The notes under the pieces: model-generated
What the model saw: only the letters and a program-made list of their open reading frames with translations
What the model was told of the DNA's origin: nothing
Databases searched by the model: none
Origin: Paenibacillus sp. FSL R7-0273
Lineage (GTDB): Bacteria > Bacillota > Bacilli > Paenibacillales > Paenibacillaceae
NCBI RefSeq assembly: GCF_000758625.1
Contig: NZ_CP009283.1
Coordinates: forward strand, 6,028,001-6,092,000
Length of the DNA stretch: 64,000 nucleotides
Direction: 5' to 3'
Program-made: the position numbers and the translations under genes
In this document: piece by piece, positions 51,856-59,329 of the stretch
How positions within the stretch are numbered: the stretch's first letter is position 1
Layout of the letters: each line of letters begins with the position of its first letter

Positions 51856-52215
51856 TTAGCAAGGCTCAGCCGCCGGATTCCCTGCTTCTTCCTTCGTTCG
51901 GAACGAAGACCCGCAGCCGCAGGTAACTGTGGCGTTAGGATTGTGGATGGTGAACCCGCCGGTCATGCCGGATTCCTCGAAGTCGATCTCCAGGCCGTTC
52001 AGGTAACGAATGTCGTCCTTGCTGACCACTACCTTGAGCCCCTCAACATCCATGTAAACATCCTGCTCGGTCTCATTATCGTCAAATCCCATAGCATATG
52101 AGAAACCGCTGCAGCCGCCGGCAGTTACGCCAAGGCGAAGGAACATGTTAGGCACTTCCTGGTCAGCCAGCATTGTCTTGAGCTGTCCGGCCGCTGTATT
52201 ACTGATTGTAATCAT
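51856..52215 (-). CDS. HesB/IscA-type iron-sulfur carrier (YutM/ErpA-like)
   Basis: The 119-residue protein has three conserved cysteines: GGCSGFSYAMGFD and the CGCGSSF pair near the end, the IscA/ErpA cluster ligands. The tail (RTKEEAGNPAAEPC) is slightly longer than usual and ends in an extra Cys. It hands Fe-S clusters to apo-enzymes such as SdhB or the radical-SAM enzyme MqnE encoded next to it. AGGAGG lies before the ATG. Confidence 0.92.
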   Translation of the reverse strand: MITISNTAAGQLKTMLADQEVPNMFLRLGVTAGGCSGFSYAMGFDDNETEQDVYMDVEGLKVVVSKDDIRYLNGLEIDFEESGMTGGFTIHNPNATVTCGCGSSFRTKEEAGNPAAEPC

Positions 52216-52371
52216 AGTCTAGCCTCCTAAAAGTTATATGATGTCATAAGCCTTCCGGCTAAAAGTTATACTCTATATAAAATTCAGTATACTCCACTCC
52301 GCTCCTACGCTCAAGTCATAACTCCCGCAGCCCCGGCGGCCAAACAGGAAAATGCTAACTTCCCAGGGCGG

Positions 52372-52400
52372 TTGCTCACCTTTGGAGAGAGGTTTATAAT
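52372..52400 (+). promoter_or_regulatory. Promoter of mqnE
   Basis: TTGCTC and a perfect TATAAT are separated by 17 bp, about 117 bp upstream of the mqnE ATG. Confidence 0.65.
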
Positions 52401-52440
52401 AGGTTAAGCGATGATCTGTAAAATTCGGAAATTTGTCACG

Positions 52441-52471
52441 GAGGCTGGTTGCCTCTTTCTTTATTTTTATT
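52441..52471 (+). terminator. Terminator-like hairpin in the mqnE leader
   Basis: GAGGC-TGGTT-GCCTC followed by TTTCTTTATTTTTATT lies between the promoter and the start codon of mqnE, about 35 nt into the transcript. It could act as an attenuator; no alternative antiterminator fold was established. Confidence 0.55.
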
Positions 52472-52516
52472 CATGGACCGCCGGTTCAGGAAGTCTAACC
52501 TTCAGGAGGAATTTGT

Positions 52517-53623
52517 ATGTCTACACTTATAACCCCGCACACCGATGCCAGAATGGCGGACATTATTGAAAAAGTACGCGGCGGCGAACGATTGAATCTG
52601 GAAGACGGCGTTTATTTATATGAAAGCGATGACCTCTTGACGATCGGCCAGCTTGCTAATGAGGTCAATCTGCGCAAGAACGGGAAAAAGGTCTATTTTA
52701 TCGAAAATATGAGCCTCTATTTCACCAATGTCTGCGAATCCCGGTGCGCCTTCTGCAATTTCCGCAAGGATGACGGCGAAGAGGGGGCTTACACCCTGTC
52801 AGGCCCTGAAATGGTGCAATATGTCGAACAGCATATCCACCCGGGAGTCCGCGAATTCCACATTGTCGGCGGCCATAATGATAAGGTGCCCTTCCAGTAT
52901 TACGTTGATTCACTCAAGGCGCTGAATGAACGGTTCCCTGAGGTGACCCTTAAGGCTTATACGGCGGCAGAGATTGATTTCTTCACCCGTATCAGCGGAC
53001 TCAGCATCCGCGAAGTGCTGGAGCAGCTGCGTGAAGCAGGACTGAAGTCGCTGACCGGCGGCGGAGCGGAGATTCTCTCCGACCAGTACCGCAAAAAAAT
53101 GCGTGTCGATAAAGCGAACGTTGAAGAATACCTGGAGGTTCACCGCACCGCCCACAAGATGGGCATGAGAACCCACACAACAATGCTGTACGGCTCAATC
53201 GAATCGCGCGAGGACCGTATCCGCCATATGCTGCAAATCCGCGAGCTGCAGGACGAAACGAACGGCTTTATGGTGTTCATTCCGCTGTCCATGCAGCCTA
53301 AGAACCGCAATGCGGGCATTATGCGCCGCAACTCTGCCTATGAGGATCTCAAGACCATTGCTGTCAGCCGTCTGATGCTCGACAATTTCGATCACATCAA
53401 GGCTTACTTCATTAATATAGGCGTACAGCTGACCCAGGTTGCCATGAGCTTCGGCGCATCCGATGTACACGGTACCATCCTGAAGGAACGGATCAGCCAT
53501 GCTGCCGGAGCATTAACACCGGAGGGCATGACACGAGAAGAGCTGATCTGGCTCGTCAAAGGCGCCGGACGTATTCCAGTCGAGCGGGATACCTTCTACA
53601 ACGAAGTCAAGGTCTACGAATAG
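52517..53623 (+). CDS. mqnE: Aminofutalosine synthase
   Basis: The 368-residue radical-SAM enzyme has CESRCAFCNF (CxxxCxxC for the [4Fe-4S] cluster), FHIVGGHNDKVPFQYY, GGGAEILSDQYRKKM and THTTMLYGSIESREDRI. These and the N-terminal LNLEDGVYLYESDDLLTIGQ fit MqnE rather than MqnC. It joins 3-(1-carboxyvinyloxy)benzoate and SAM to aminofutalosine in the futalosine route to menaquinone. Other mqn genes are not in the window, apart from a UbiD-fold protein that may be unrelated. CAGGAGG precedes the ATG. Confidence 0.9.
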   Translation: MSTLITPHTDARMADIIEKVRGGERLNLEDGVYLYESDDLLTIGQLANEVNLRKNGKKVYFIENMSLYFTNVCESRCAFCNFRKDDGEEGAYTLSGPEMVQYVEQHIHPGVREFHIVGGHNDKVPFQYYVDSLKALNERFPEVTLKAYTAAEIDFFTRISGLSIREVLEQLREAGLKSLTGGGAEILSDQYRKKMRVDKANVEEYLEVHRTAHKMGMRTHTTMLYGSIESREDRIRHMLQIRELQDETNGFMVFIPLSMQPKNRNAGIMRRNSAYEDLKTIAVSRLMLDNFDHIKAYFINIGVQLTQVAMSFGASDVHGTILKERISHAAGALTPEGMTREELIWLVKGAGRIPVERDTFYNEVKVYE

Positions 53624-53692
53624 AATAGAAAAGCGTTACTGTGCCTGTTGCAATGCCATATTACAGCCATATGTGAAAGGAAGACTGGTCTC

Positions 53693-54754
53693 ATGAGAAC
53701 ACTACTTGTCCTTGGCGGCGGCTACGGCGGCCTTGCCCTGATCCAGGAATTGCTCAATCACCATCTGCCCCACGATGTGGAAATTGTTTTGATTGACCGG
53801 ATGCCTTATCAGGGAATCAAGACCGAATATTATGCGCTTGCCGCAGGTACTGTGAACGACTATCATCTGCGCATCCAGTTTCCCGTGCATCCCCGTTTGA
53901 CCGTACGCTACGGCGAGGTAGGCTCGATTGATCTGGACAGCGGGCTTATTTTTCTTGAATCAGGTGAGCCGGTTCCTTATGATATTCTGGCTATAGCGCT
54001 TGGGTGTACAGATAACTATCACGGTATCGCGGGTGCTGAGCAGCATACCTGCAGTATTCAGAGCTTCTCGGCTACCAGAGAGACTTACCGCCGGCTCAAT
54101 GACGTTAAGCCTTACGGATCAGTGAATATTGTAGGCGGAGGACTCAGCGGTGTGGAGATGGCTGCAGAGCTGCGCGAGAGCCGTCCCGACCTCAACATCC
54201 GGATCCTTGACCGCGGGGAGCGTGTCCTGTCCGCTTTTCCGGCCAAGCTGTCCCGGTATGTGGAGGAATGGTTCAGCGAGCATCAGGTCGAGACGCTGGG
54301 CCGCATCTCCGTGTCCCACGTTGAAAACGGTGCCGTCTTTAACGGCACCGAGGCGATCGCTGCAGATGTAACGGTATGGACAGCAGGTATACAGCCGGTC
54401 AAGGTAGTACAGCAGCTTGAGCTGCCCAAAGACCGCAGCGGCCGGCTTATAATCGGCCCTCACTCCGACATAGCCGATTATCCGGAGGTATATGTGATCG
54501 GCGACTGTGCCAGCCTGCCCTTTGCACCAAGCGCACAGGCGGCAGGCGCCCAAGGGGAGCAGGTAGCGTATATTCTCCGTTCCCTGTGGCGGGGTGAGAC
54601 CCCGAGGCTTCATGCAATTAAGCTAAAGGGAACACTCGGTTCCCTGGGCAAAAATGCCGGGTTCGGCCTGATGGGCCGCCGCTCGGTAATGGGGCGTGTT
54701 CCCCGCCTGCTGAAGAGCGGAGTGCTCTGGATGTCCAAGCGGCATTTCGGCTGA
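53693..54754 (+). CDS. NADH-dehydrogenase-like flavoprotein (YutJ-like)
   Basis: The 353-residue protein has TLLVLGGGYGGLALIQELLN for FAD, VNIVGGGLSGVEMAAEL for NAD(P)H, VYVIGDCASLP and the C-terminal HAIKLKGTLGSLGKNAGFGL, as in type II NADH dehydrogenases. It corresponds to YutJ of Bacillus by neighbourhood (yuzB and the NifU gene follow). The membrane anchor seen in the ndh product is short here. The ATG at 53693 follows AAGGAAG. Confidence 0.88.
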   Translation: MRTLLVLGGGYGGLALIQELLNHHLPHDVEIVLIDRMPYQGIKTEYYALAAGTVNDYHLRIQFPVHPRLTVRYGEVGSIDLDSGLIFLESGEPVPYDILAIALGCTDNYHGIAGAEQHTCSIQSFSATRETYRRLNDVKPYGSVNIVGGGLSGVEMAAELRESRPDLNIRILDRGERVLSAFPAKLSRYVEEWFSEHQVETLGRISVSHVENGAVFNGTEAIAADVTVWTAGIQPVKVVQQLELPKDRSGRLIIGPHSDIADYPEVYVIGDCASLPFAPSAQAAGAQGEQVAYILRSLWRGETPRLHAIKLKGTLGSLGKNAGFGLMGRRSVMGRVPRLLKSGVLWMSKRHFG

Positions 54755-54776
54755 GCTGAGTGCATCAAGTGGAGCG

Positions 54777-55031
54777 CTAGTCCAGATCAAGGCTGTCCCA
54801 GGCTTCCTGCTCCTTAATGGCAGCCTCTATGGCCTGCTCCAGCTCCTCCGGGGAATCCGCTTCAATGATCTCGCCGTCAACCATGGCGAACGGTCTCAGA
54901 TAGCATTCCCCGCAGTTATTCAGACAGCCGTATTCTACAACATCATATTCGGGATTCTGTTCCAGCTTGTTCATAAGCGGTCCTGTCCCGTGCCCGATAT
55001 TACTGGCACAAAATTCAATAATTGGCCTCAT
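54777..55031 (-). CDS. YuzB family (DUF1450) protein
   Basis: The 84-residue protein carries CASNIGHG near the start and YGCLNNCGECYLRPFAMVDG, a cysteine pattern (CxxxCxxC) shared by DUF1450 proteins such as YuzB of Bacillus. It recalls thioredoxin-like [2Fe-2S] ferredoxins, which is inference. It faces the YutJ-like gene and is divergent from the NifU gene, as in Bacillus. Confidence 0.88.
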   Translation of the reverse strand: MRPIIEFCASNIGHGTGPLMNKLEQNPEYDVVEYGCLNNCGECYLRPFAMVDGEIIEADSPEELEQAIEAAIKEQEAWDSLDLD

Positions 55032-55113
55032 GTTGTTCTCCTTATTCTGTGCTAACCATTTTATTTTTTAACTTTTTGTACTATAATAAGTTTACGAAAG
55101 GAGTGATTGAGAA

Positions 55114-55362
55114 ATGAGTGAGAATGTACAAAGCGCCACCATGTATGATGAGGTTCTGGAAGTACTCGATAAACTTCGTCCGTTCCTGCAGCGCGATGGC
55201 GGCGACGTGGAATTGATCGACGTTGAAGACGGCATCGTTAAGCTGAAGCTTATGGGCGCCTGCGGCAGCTGCCCGAGCTCCACGATCACGCTGAAAGCCG
55301 GGATCGAACGCGCCCTGATTGAAGAAGTAGAAGGCGTAGAAGAAGTTGTCCAAGTATTCTAA
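55114..55362 (+). CDS. NifU-like iron-sulfur scaffold protein (YutI type)
   Basis: The 82-residue protein is the NifU C-terminal domain: [19 protein letters not shown] and the cluster motif [19 protein letters not shown] (CxxC). It carries a [4Fe-4S] cluster between two subunits and passes it on. AAAGGAG precedes the ATG. It ends the conserved Fe-S neighbourhood. Confidence 0.95.
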   Translation: MSENVQSATMYDEVLEVLDKLRPFLQRDGGDVELIDVEDGIVKLKLMGACGSCPSSTITLKAGIERALIEEVEGVEEVVQVF

Positions 55363-55377
55363 TCCCATTTTATACCG

Positions 55378-55410
55378 TCCCGCTTCCTGAATAAGGGGGC
55401 GGGATTTTTT
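55378..55410 (+). terminator. Terminator of the NifU-like gene
   Basis: TCCCGC and GCGGGA (15-base loop) followed by six T, 16 bp after the stop codon. Confidence 0.78.
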
Positions 55411-55469
55411 CTATTATAGAGGAATTCCTCCGGTGCCACAACCCGGGTGCTTTTGCCAGAAGCCTGAGC

Positions 55470-55523
55470 CAAAAAGAGGCTGCCCCGCAAGGTCATCAAA
55501 TGACCTGTCCGGGACAGCCTCTT
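55470..55523 (-). terminator. Terminator of the metNIQ operon
   Basis: AAGAGGCTGTCCCG and CGGGGCAGCCTCTT with an inner AGGTCAT/ATGACCT stem, then TTTTT on the minus strand, 31 bp after metQ. Confidence 0.88.
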
Positions 55524-55553
55524 ATACATTACGAAGCTGTGTAGATCAGCAGC

Positions 55554-56432
55554 TTAAAACGCAGGGATAATGGCACCTTCGTATTTCTCTTCGATGAATG
55601 CTTTAGCTTCTGCGGAGTTCAGGGCAGCAGCCAGCTTCTGGATTGCATCGGAATCCTTATTGTCAGGACGGGCTACCAGCAGGTTGGCGTAAGGGGAATC
55701 TGCACCCTCGATGAACAGGGCATCCTTCGTTGGAACCAGGCCGGCTTCAAGCGCAAAGTTAGTGTTGATCAGTGCAATGTCTACTTCATCCAGCTGGCGC
55801 GGCAGCATTGCTGCATCCAGTTCAATGATTTCCAGGTTCTTAGGGTTTTCAGTAATGTCTGCTTTGGTTGTAGTGATGTTAGTGTCATCCTTCAGCGTGA
55901 TCAGGCCGTTCTTAGCCAGCAGGATCAGTGCGCGTCCGCCGTTGGTTGCATCGTTCGGGATTGCTACTTTTGCACCGTCAGCCAGTTCGTCAACGGATTT
56001 GATTTTTTTGGAATACGCGCCGAATGGCTCAACGTGAACTGCAGTTACAGATACAAGGTCCGAACCGTTCTTTGTATTCTGGTCATCAAGGTATGGCTTG
56101 TGCTGGAAGAAGTTCGCATCCAGTGCTTTCTCGGCCAGCTGTGTGTTAGGCAGGATGTAGTCAGTGAATTCTTTAACTTCCAGCTTGATGCCCTGTGCTT
56201 CAAGCAGCGGAGCAATAGCATTCAGAATTTCGGCATGCGGTACAGGAGAAGCACCGATAACAAGCGTTACCGGATCAGCGGCAGGCTCTGTAGTCGGCTC
56301 AGCGGAAGCATCAGCTGCCGGAGCGTTAGTTGCTGCAGAGTTCGCAGCGTTATTAGCAGTGTTATTGTTGCCGCAGGCTGCCAGCACCAATACCAGGGTC
56401 AAGCTAAAGAACGTCAGTAGTACTTTTTTCAT
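55554..56432 (-). CDS. metQ: Methionine-binding lipoprotein MetQ
   Basis: The 292-residue NlpA-family lipoprotein has a signal with lipobox LAAC (Cys20), an Ala/Asn-rich linker and the MetQ fold: VIGASPVPHAEILNAIAPLL, DANFFQHKPYLDDQNTKNG, KVAIPNDATNGGRALILLA and ALINTNFALEAGL. It captures methionine outside the cell for MetNI. Last gene of the operon, 54 bp after metI. Confidence 0.93.
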   Translation of the reverse strand: MKKVLLTFFSLTLVLVLAACGNNNTANNAANSAATNAPAADASAEPTTEPAADPVTLVIGASPVPHAEILNAIAPLLEAQGIKLEVKEFTDYILPNTQLAEKALDANFFQHKPYLDDQNTKNGSDLVSVTAVHVEPFGAYSKKIKSVDELADGAKVAIPNDATNGGRALILLAKNGLITLKDDTNITTTKADITENPKNLEIIELDAAMLPRQLDEVDIALINTNFALEAGLVPTKDALFIEGADSPYANLLVARPDNKDSDAIQKLAAALNSAEAKAFIEEKYEGAIIPAF

Positions 56433-56486
56433 CTGTAAATCCCCCTCTAAAATGTGTTTATGAATAAGGCTATATTTGGAAGTACC

Positions 56487-57155
56487 TTATTTCCGGGTAA
56501 AATATTGAACCAGCCTGTCACCGGCCATCTGGAGCAGCTGAACTAGTATAACCATCAGCACTACAGAGATAATCATGACTTCCTTCTCATAACGGTAATA
56601 ACCGTAGCGGATCGCCAGGTCACCAAGACCGCCGCCGCCGATCATCCCCGACATTGCGGTATAGGAGACGAGGGTTACCAGAGTAATCGTCACTCCGGCA
56701 AGCAAGCCTGGACGGGCTTCCGGCAATAGCACCCGCATGACAATCTGGCCTGTAGAAGCCCCCATGCCCTGTGCCGCTTCGATAACCCCGCGGTCTACCT
56801 CACGCAGCGACGTCTCCACCAGTCTGGCAAAGAACGGGGCCGCACCGATAACCAGCGCCGGAATCGTTCCGAGCACCCCGATCGAAGTGCCCATAATCGT
56901 CTTGCTCAGCGGGATCAGGGCTACCATCAGAATCAGGAATGGAACAGAACGCAGGATATTTACAACCAGCGATAATACCGAGTAAATAACTCTGATAATA
57001 GGGTTATTTGATCTTCCCCATAAATATAACACAATTCCGAGTGGTAAACCAAGAATAATTGTGAAAATTCCGGAATACGCCAACATTTTTAATGTGGCGC
57101 CGGATGCATCCACCATTTCCTGCCAGTTAATATCATTAAAATTAAGACCGCCCAT
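56487..57155 (-). CDS. metI: Methionine ABC transporter permease
   Basis: The 222-residue protein has five hydrophobic segments and the permease loop EVDRGVIEAAQGMGASTGQI that binds MetN. NILRSVPFLILMVALIPL and YTAMSGMIGGGGLGDLAIRYGYYRY are typical of MetI/MetP. Its ATG overlaps the metN stop codon by one base (TGATG), so it is translationally coupled. Confidence 0.94.
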   Translation of the reverse strand: MGGLNFNDINWQEMVDASGATLKMLAYSGIFTIILGLPLGIVLYLWGRSNNPIIRVIYSVLSLVVNILRSVPFLILMVALIPLSKTIMGTSIGVLGTIPALVIGAAPFFARLVETSLREVDRGVIEAAQGMGASTGQIVMRVLLPEARPGLLAGVTITLVTLVSYTAMSGMIGGGGLGDLAIRYGYYRYEKEVMIISVVLMVILVQLLQMAGDRLVQYFTRK

Positions 57156-58171
57156 CAGGAAATCACCTCCACATCGAGTCCTTGTGCCGCCAGTTTAGTA
57201 AGCGTAGCATTAATTGCCCCCGGCTCGCCTTCAAACCGGACAATCAGCTGGCCATAAGGCACATCTTTGATGGTTGAGATCGTACCCTGCAGGATGGCAA
57301 AGCTGACGCCGGTTTCGCGTACAACCTCAGACAAGGTGGATTCATAGGTTTTTTGCCCCAGAAAGGTAATCTTAACCGCCTGTGCATTCTCTCTGCTGCC
57401 TGCTTCCAGAGCAGCTCTCAGCGGACCGTCCTGTTGGGCTTCACTGCGGATGAAATCCTTGGTCACCTCATGCTTGGGCTTCAGGAATACCTCAGCTACT
57501 TCCCCCTGCTCCACAATGCCGCCGCCGTGAATAACGGCTACCCGGTCGCAGATGCTCTGGATGACATGCATCTCATGGGTGATCAGTACAATCGTCAAAT
57601 GGAATTTACGGTTAATATCCAGCAGCAGCCGCAGGATGGAATCGGTTGTCTGCGGGTCCAGCGCCGAGGTGGCCTCGTCACACAGCAGCACATCAGGATC
57701 GCTGGCAAGCGCACGGGCAACGCCGACACGCTGCTTTTGTCCGCCGGAGAGCTGGGCCGGATATTTGCCTGCATGGTTCTCCAGGCCGACCAGTACCAGC
57801 AGCTCCTTCACCTTTTGATCAATCTGTGCCTTGGGTGTGCCGGCGAGCCTCAGCGGGAACGCGATATTGTCATACACCGTAGCAGAGGACAGCAAATTGA
57901 AGTGCTGAAAGATCATGCCGATCTTGCGCCGTTTCTCCTGCAGCTGCCCCTTGCCGAGAGCGGTAAGCTCAACACCGTCTACCCATACCTCGCCGGAGGT
58001 CGGGCGCTCCAGCAGGTTGATACAGCGGATCAGCGTGCTTTTACCGGCACCGGAATGGCCGATTACCCCGAAGATTTCACCCTTTTTAATGGACAGATTC
58101 AAGCCCGAGAGCGCTGTTGCGGCTTTGCTGCCCTTTCCGTATACCTTGGTCAACTCTTTCAGCTCTATCAA
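57155..58171 (-). CDS. metN: Methionine ABC transporter ATP-binding protein
   Basis: The 338-residue ATPase has Walker A GHSGAGKSTLIRCINLL, signature QLSGGQKQRVGVARAL, Walker B LLCDEATSALDP, and a C-terminal ACT-like NIL domain (about 260-338), where methionine binds and inhibits transport in homologues. First gene of metNIQ, right after a SAM riboswitch, so expression falls when SAM is high. Confidence 0.95.
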   Translation of the reverse strand: MIELKELTKVYGKGSKAATALSGLNLSIKKGEIFGVIGHSGAGKSTLIRCINLLERPTSGEVWVDGVELTALGKGQLQEKRRKIGMIFQHFNLLSSATVYDNIAFPLRLAGTPKAQIDQKVKELLVLVGLENHAGKYPAQLSGGQKQRVGVARALASDPDVLLCDEATSALDPQTTDSILRLLLDINRKFHLTIVLITHEMHVIQSICDRVAVIHGGGIVEQGEVAEVFLKPKHEVTKDFIRSEAQQDGPLRAALEAGSRENAQAVKITFLGQKTYESTLSEVVRETGVSFAILQGTISTIKDVPYGQLIVRFEGEPGAINATLTKLAAQGLDVEVIS

Positions 58172-58203
58172 TTTCCGTCGTTCCCCCTTTATTCTGGTGC
58201 CAT

Positions 58204-58411
58204 TTAAATCAAAAAGCCCCTTCCGATCATTGCAGATCGCAAGAGGCCCTGTGCGTTTAGTTACAATGCCATCTCATCTGCCAACGCCCGCATCCGTGCG
58301 GCATTGTAGGAATTAGCACCATGACATTTGCAGGCAGCGCAGAATTAAAGGGCTGTACACAAATCGGTTGCCGGGCTTCATCGGGCCTATCCCTCCGCCG
58401 CTCTCGATAAG
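58204..58411 (-). ncRNA. SAM-I riboswitch (S-box) with terminator
   Basis: The minus strand from 58411 reads CTTATCGAGAGCGGCGGAGG, then GATAGGCCCGATGAAGCCCGG, CAACC, and later GGTGCTAATTCC, the conserved blocks of the S-box aptamer. At 58250-58210 AGGGCCTCTTGCGATC pairs with GATCGGAAGGGGCTT and ends in TTTTT, the intrinsic terminator, 40 bp before metN. SAM binding would favour the terminator and turn metNIQ off. Confidence 0.95.
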
Positions 58412-58516
58412 AAAATATACAATTATTAAGCAATACTTGTCGCTAAATGTAAGAATATAATGCAAGCCTAAGTATAGTGAGTTTGTGCTTTTTTGTCAAA
58501 GGAAGATTTTGTCGCT

Positions 58517-59263
58517 TTAACGTGCTTCTGTCCCGGCGTGTTTATTAGCCATAGCCTTGTTTTTATGCCATTGCTCATTGCTGTAACGGAAGGCTGCGCA
58601 TAAAGATTTACAGACCATTTCTACCCCCTGCTTCAGATCCTCCAGATGACTGTCGACATCCTCAAGCCTTATTTTGTCATGAAGGCCCTGATGCCTCTGC
58701 CACAGATCATCCTGCATTTCGGCGTTCATGTAATGAATCTCGGCGTTGCGGCGCTTCCGCAGATTGTGCAGCGGCTCCCGGTAGGAATTTTTGATGTTCT
58801 CCAACTCATCCGCCAGCGGACTATGCGTTTTAAGCAGCTGAAACTGCCTAAGCACCGTGAAATAGGAGAAGTGGGCCTTGTTCTGGCTTGTATTCAAGCC
58901 GTACAGGCTGTTCAGGACTGTTCCCAGCTTGTCCAGCAGTGAGAAGACACGGATAAAGCCGTTTTTATAAAAATAAACATAACGCGCGTAATCCCCCTGC
59001 TCCTCCACCGTCATGTCATCCATGTACCCGGCGACGACCTTTTTCCGGTAAAATGCTGCTGCGAAGCAGCTCTGCTCCAGCTCATCCAGCGAGGAAATCA
59101 GGCCGCGTGTCCAGATCTCCAGCTTGCGGTATTCATGGTCATGATCTTCATGGTCGTTCATTTCCCTGCGCAGCATGGACGCTACCCGTGCCATGTTGTC
59201 CATCGCTTCGGCCAGCACCCCGCTGTTGCTGCGCGGCGGCTCTCCCAGTAGTATCCGCAGCAT
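58517..59263 (-). CDS. Stand-alone HEPN-domain protein (Cthe_2314-like)
   Basis: The 248-residue helical protein has RKRRNAEIHYMNAE near residue 180, the RxxxxH motif of HEPN domains (R-NAEI-H), in a family resembling Cthe_2314. HEPN proteins often act as RNases in toxin-antitoxin or defence systems, but no MNT-type antitoxin or other partner gene is adjacent; the metN operon and a UbiD-family gene flank it. An RNA-related role is an inference from the motif. Alternative: a structural helical bundle without activity. Confidence 0.7.
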   Translation of the reverse strand: MLRILLGEPPRSNSGVLAEAMDNMARVASMLRREMNDHEDHDHEYRKLEIWTRGLISSLDELEQSCFAAAFYRKKVVAGYMDDMTVEEQGDYARYVYFYKNGFIRVFSLLDKLGTVLNSLYGLNTSQNKAHFSYFTVLRQFQLLKTHSPLADELENIKNSYREPLHNLRKRRNAEIHYMNAEMQDDLWQRHQGLHDKIRLEDVDSHLEDLKQGVEMVCKSLCAAFRYSNEQWHKNKAMANKHAGTEAR

Positions 59264-59329
59264 GACTTGTCCTCCTTAAGGTTACGAAGAATGTATAATG
59301 CCGGCCTTTAATGAATGGTTAGCTAAGCT

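Noticed and set aside
58204..58411. T-box leader
   Set aside because: The conserved blocks are those of the SAM-I aptamer; the T-box AGGGTGG sequence is absent.
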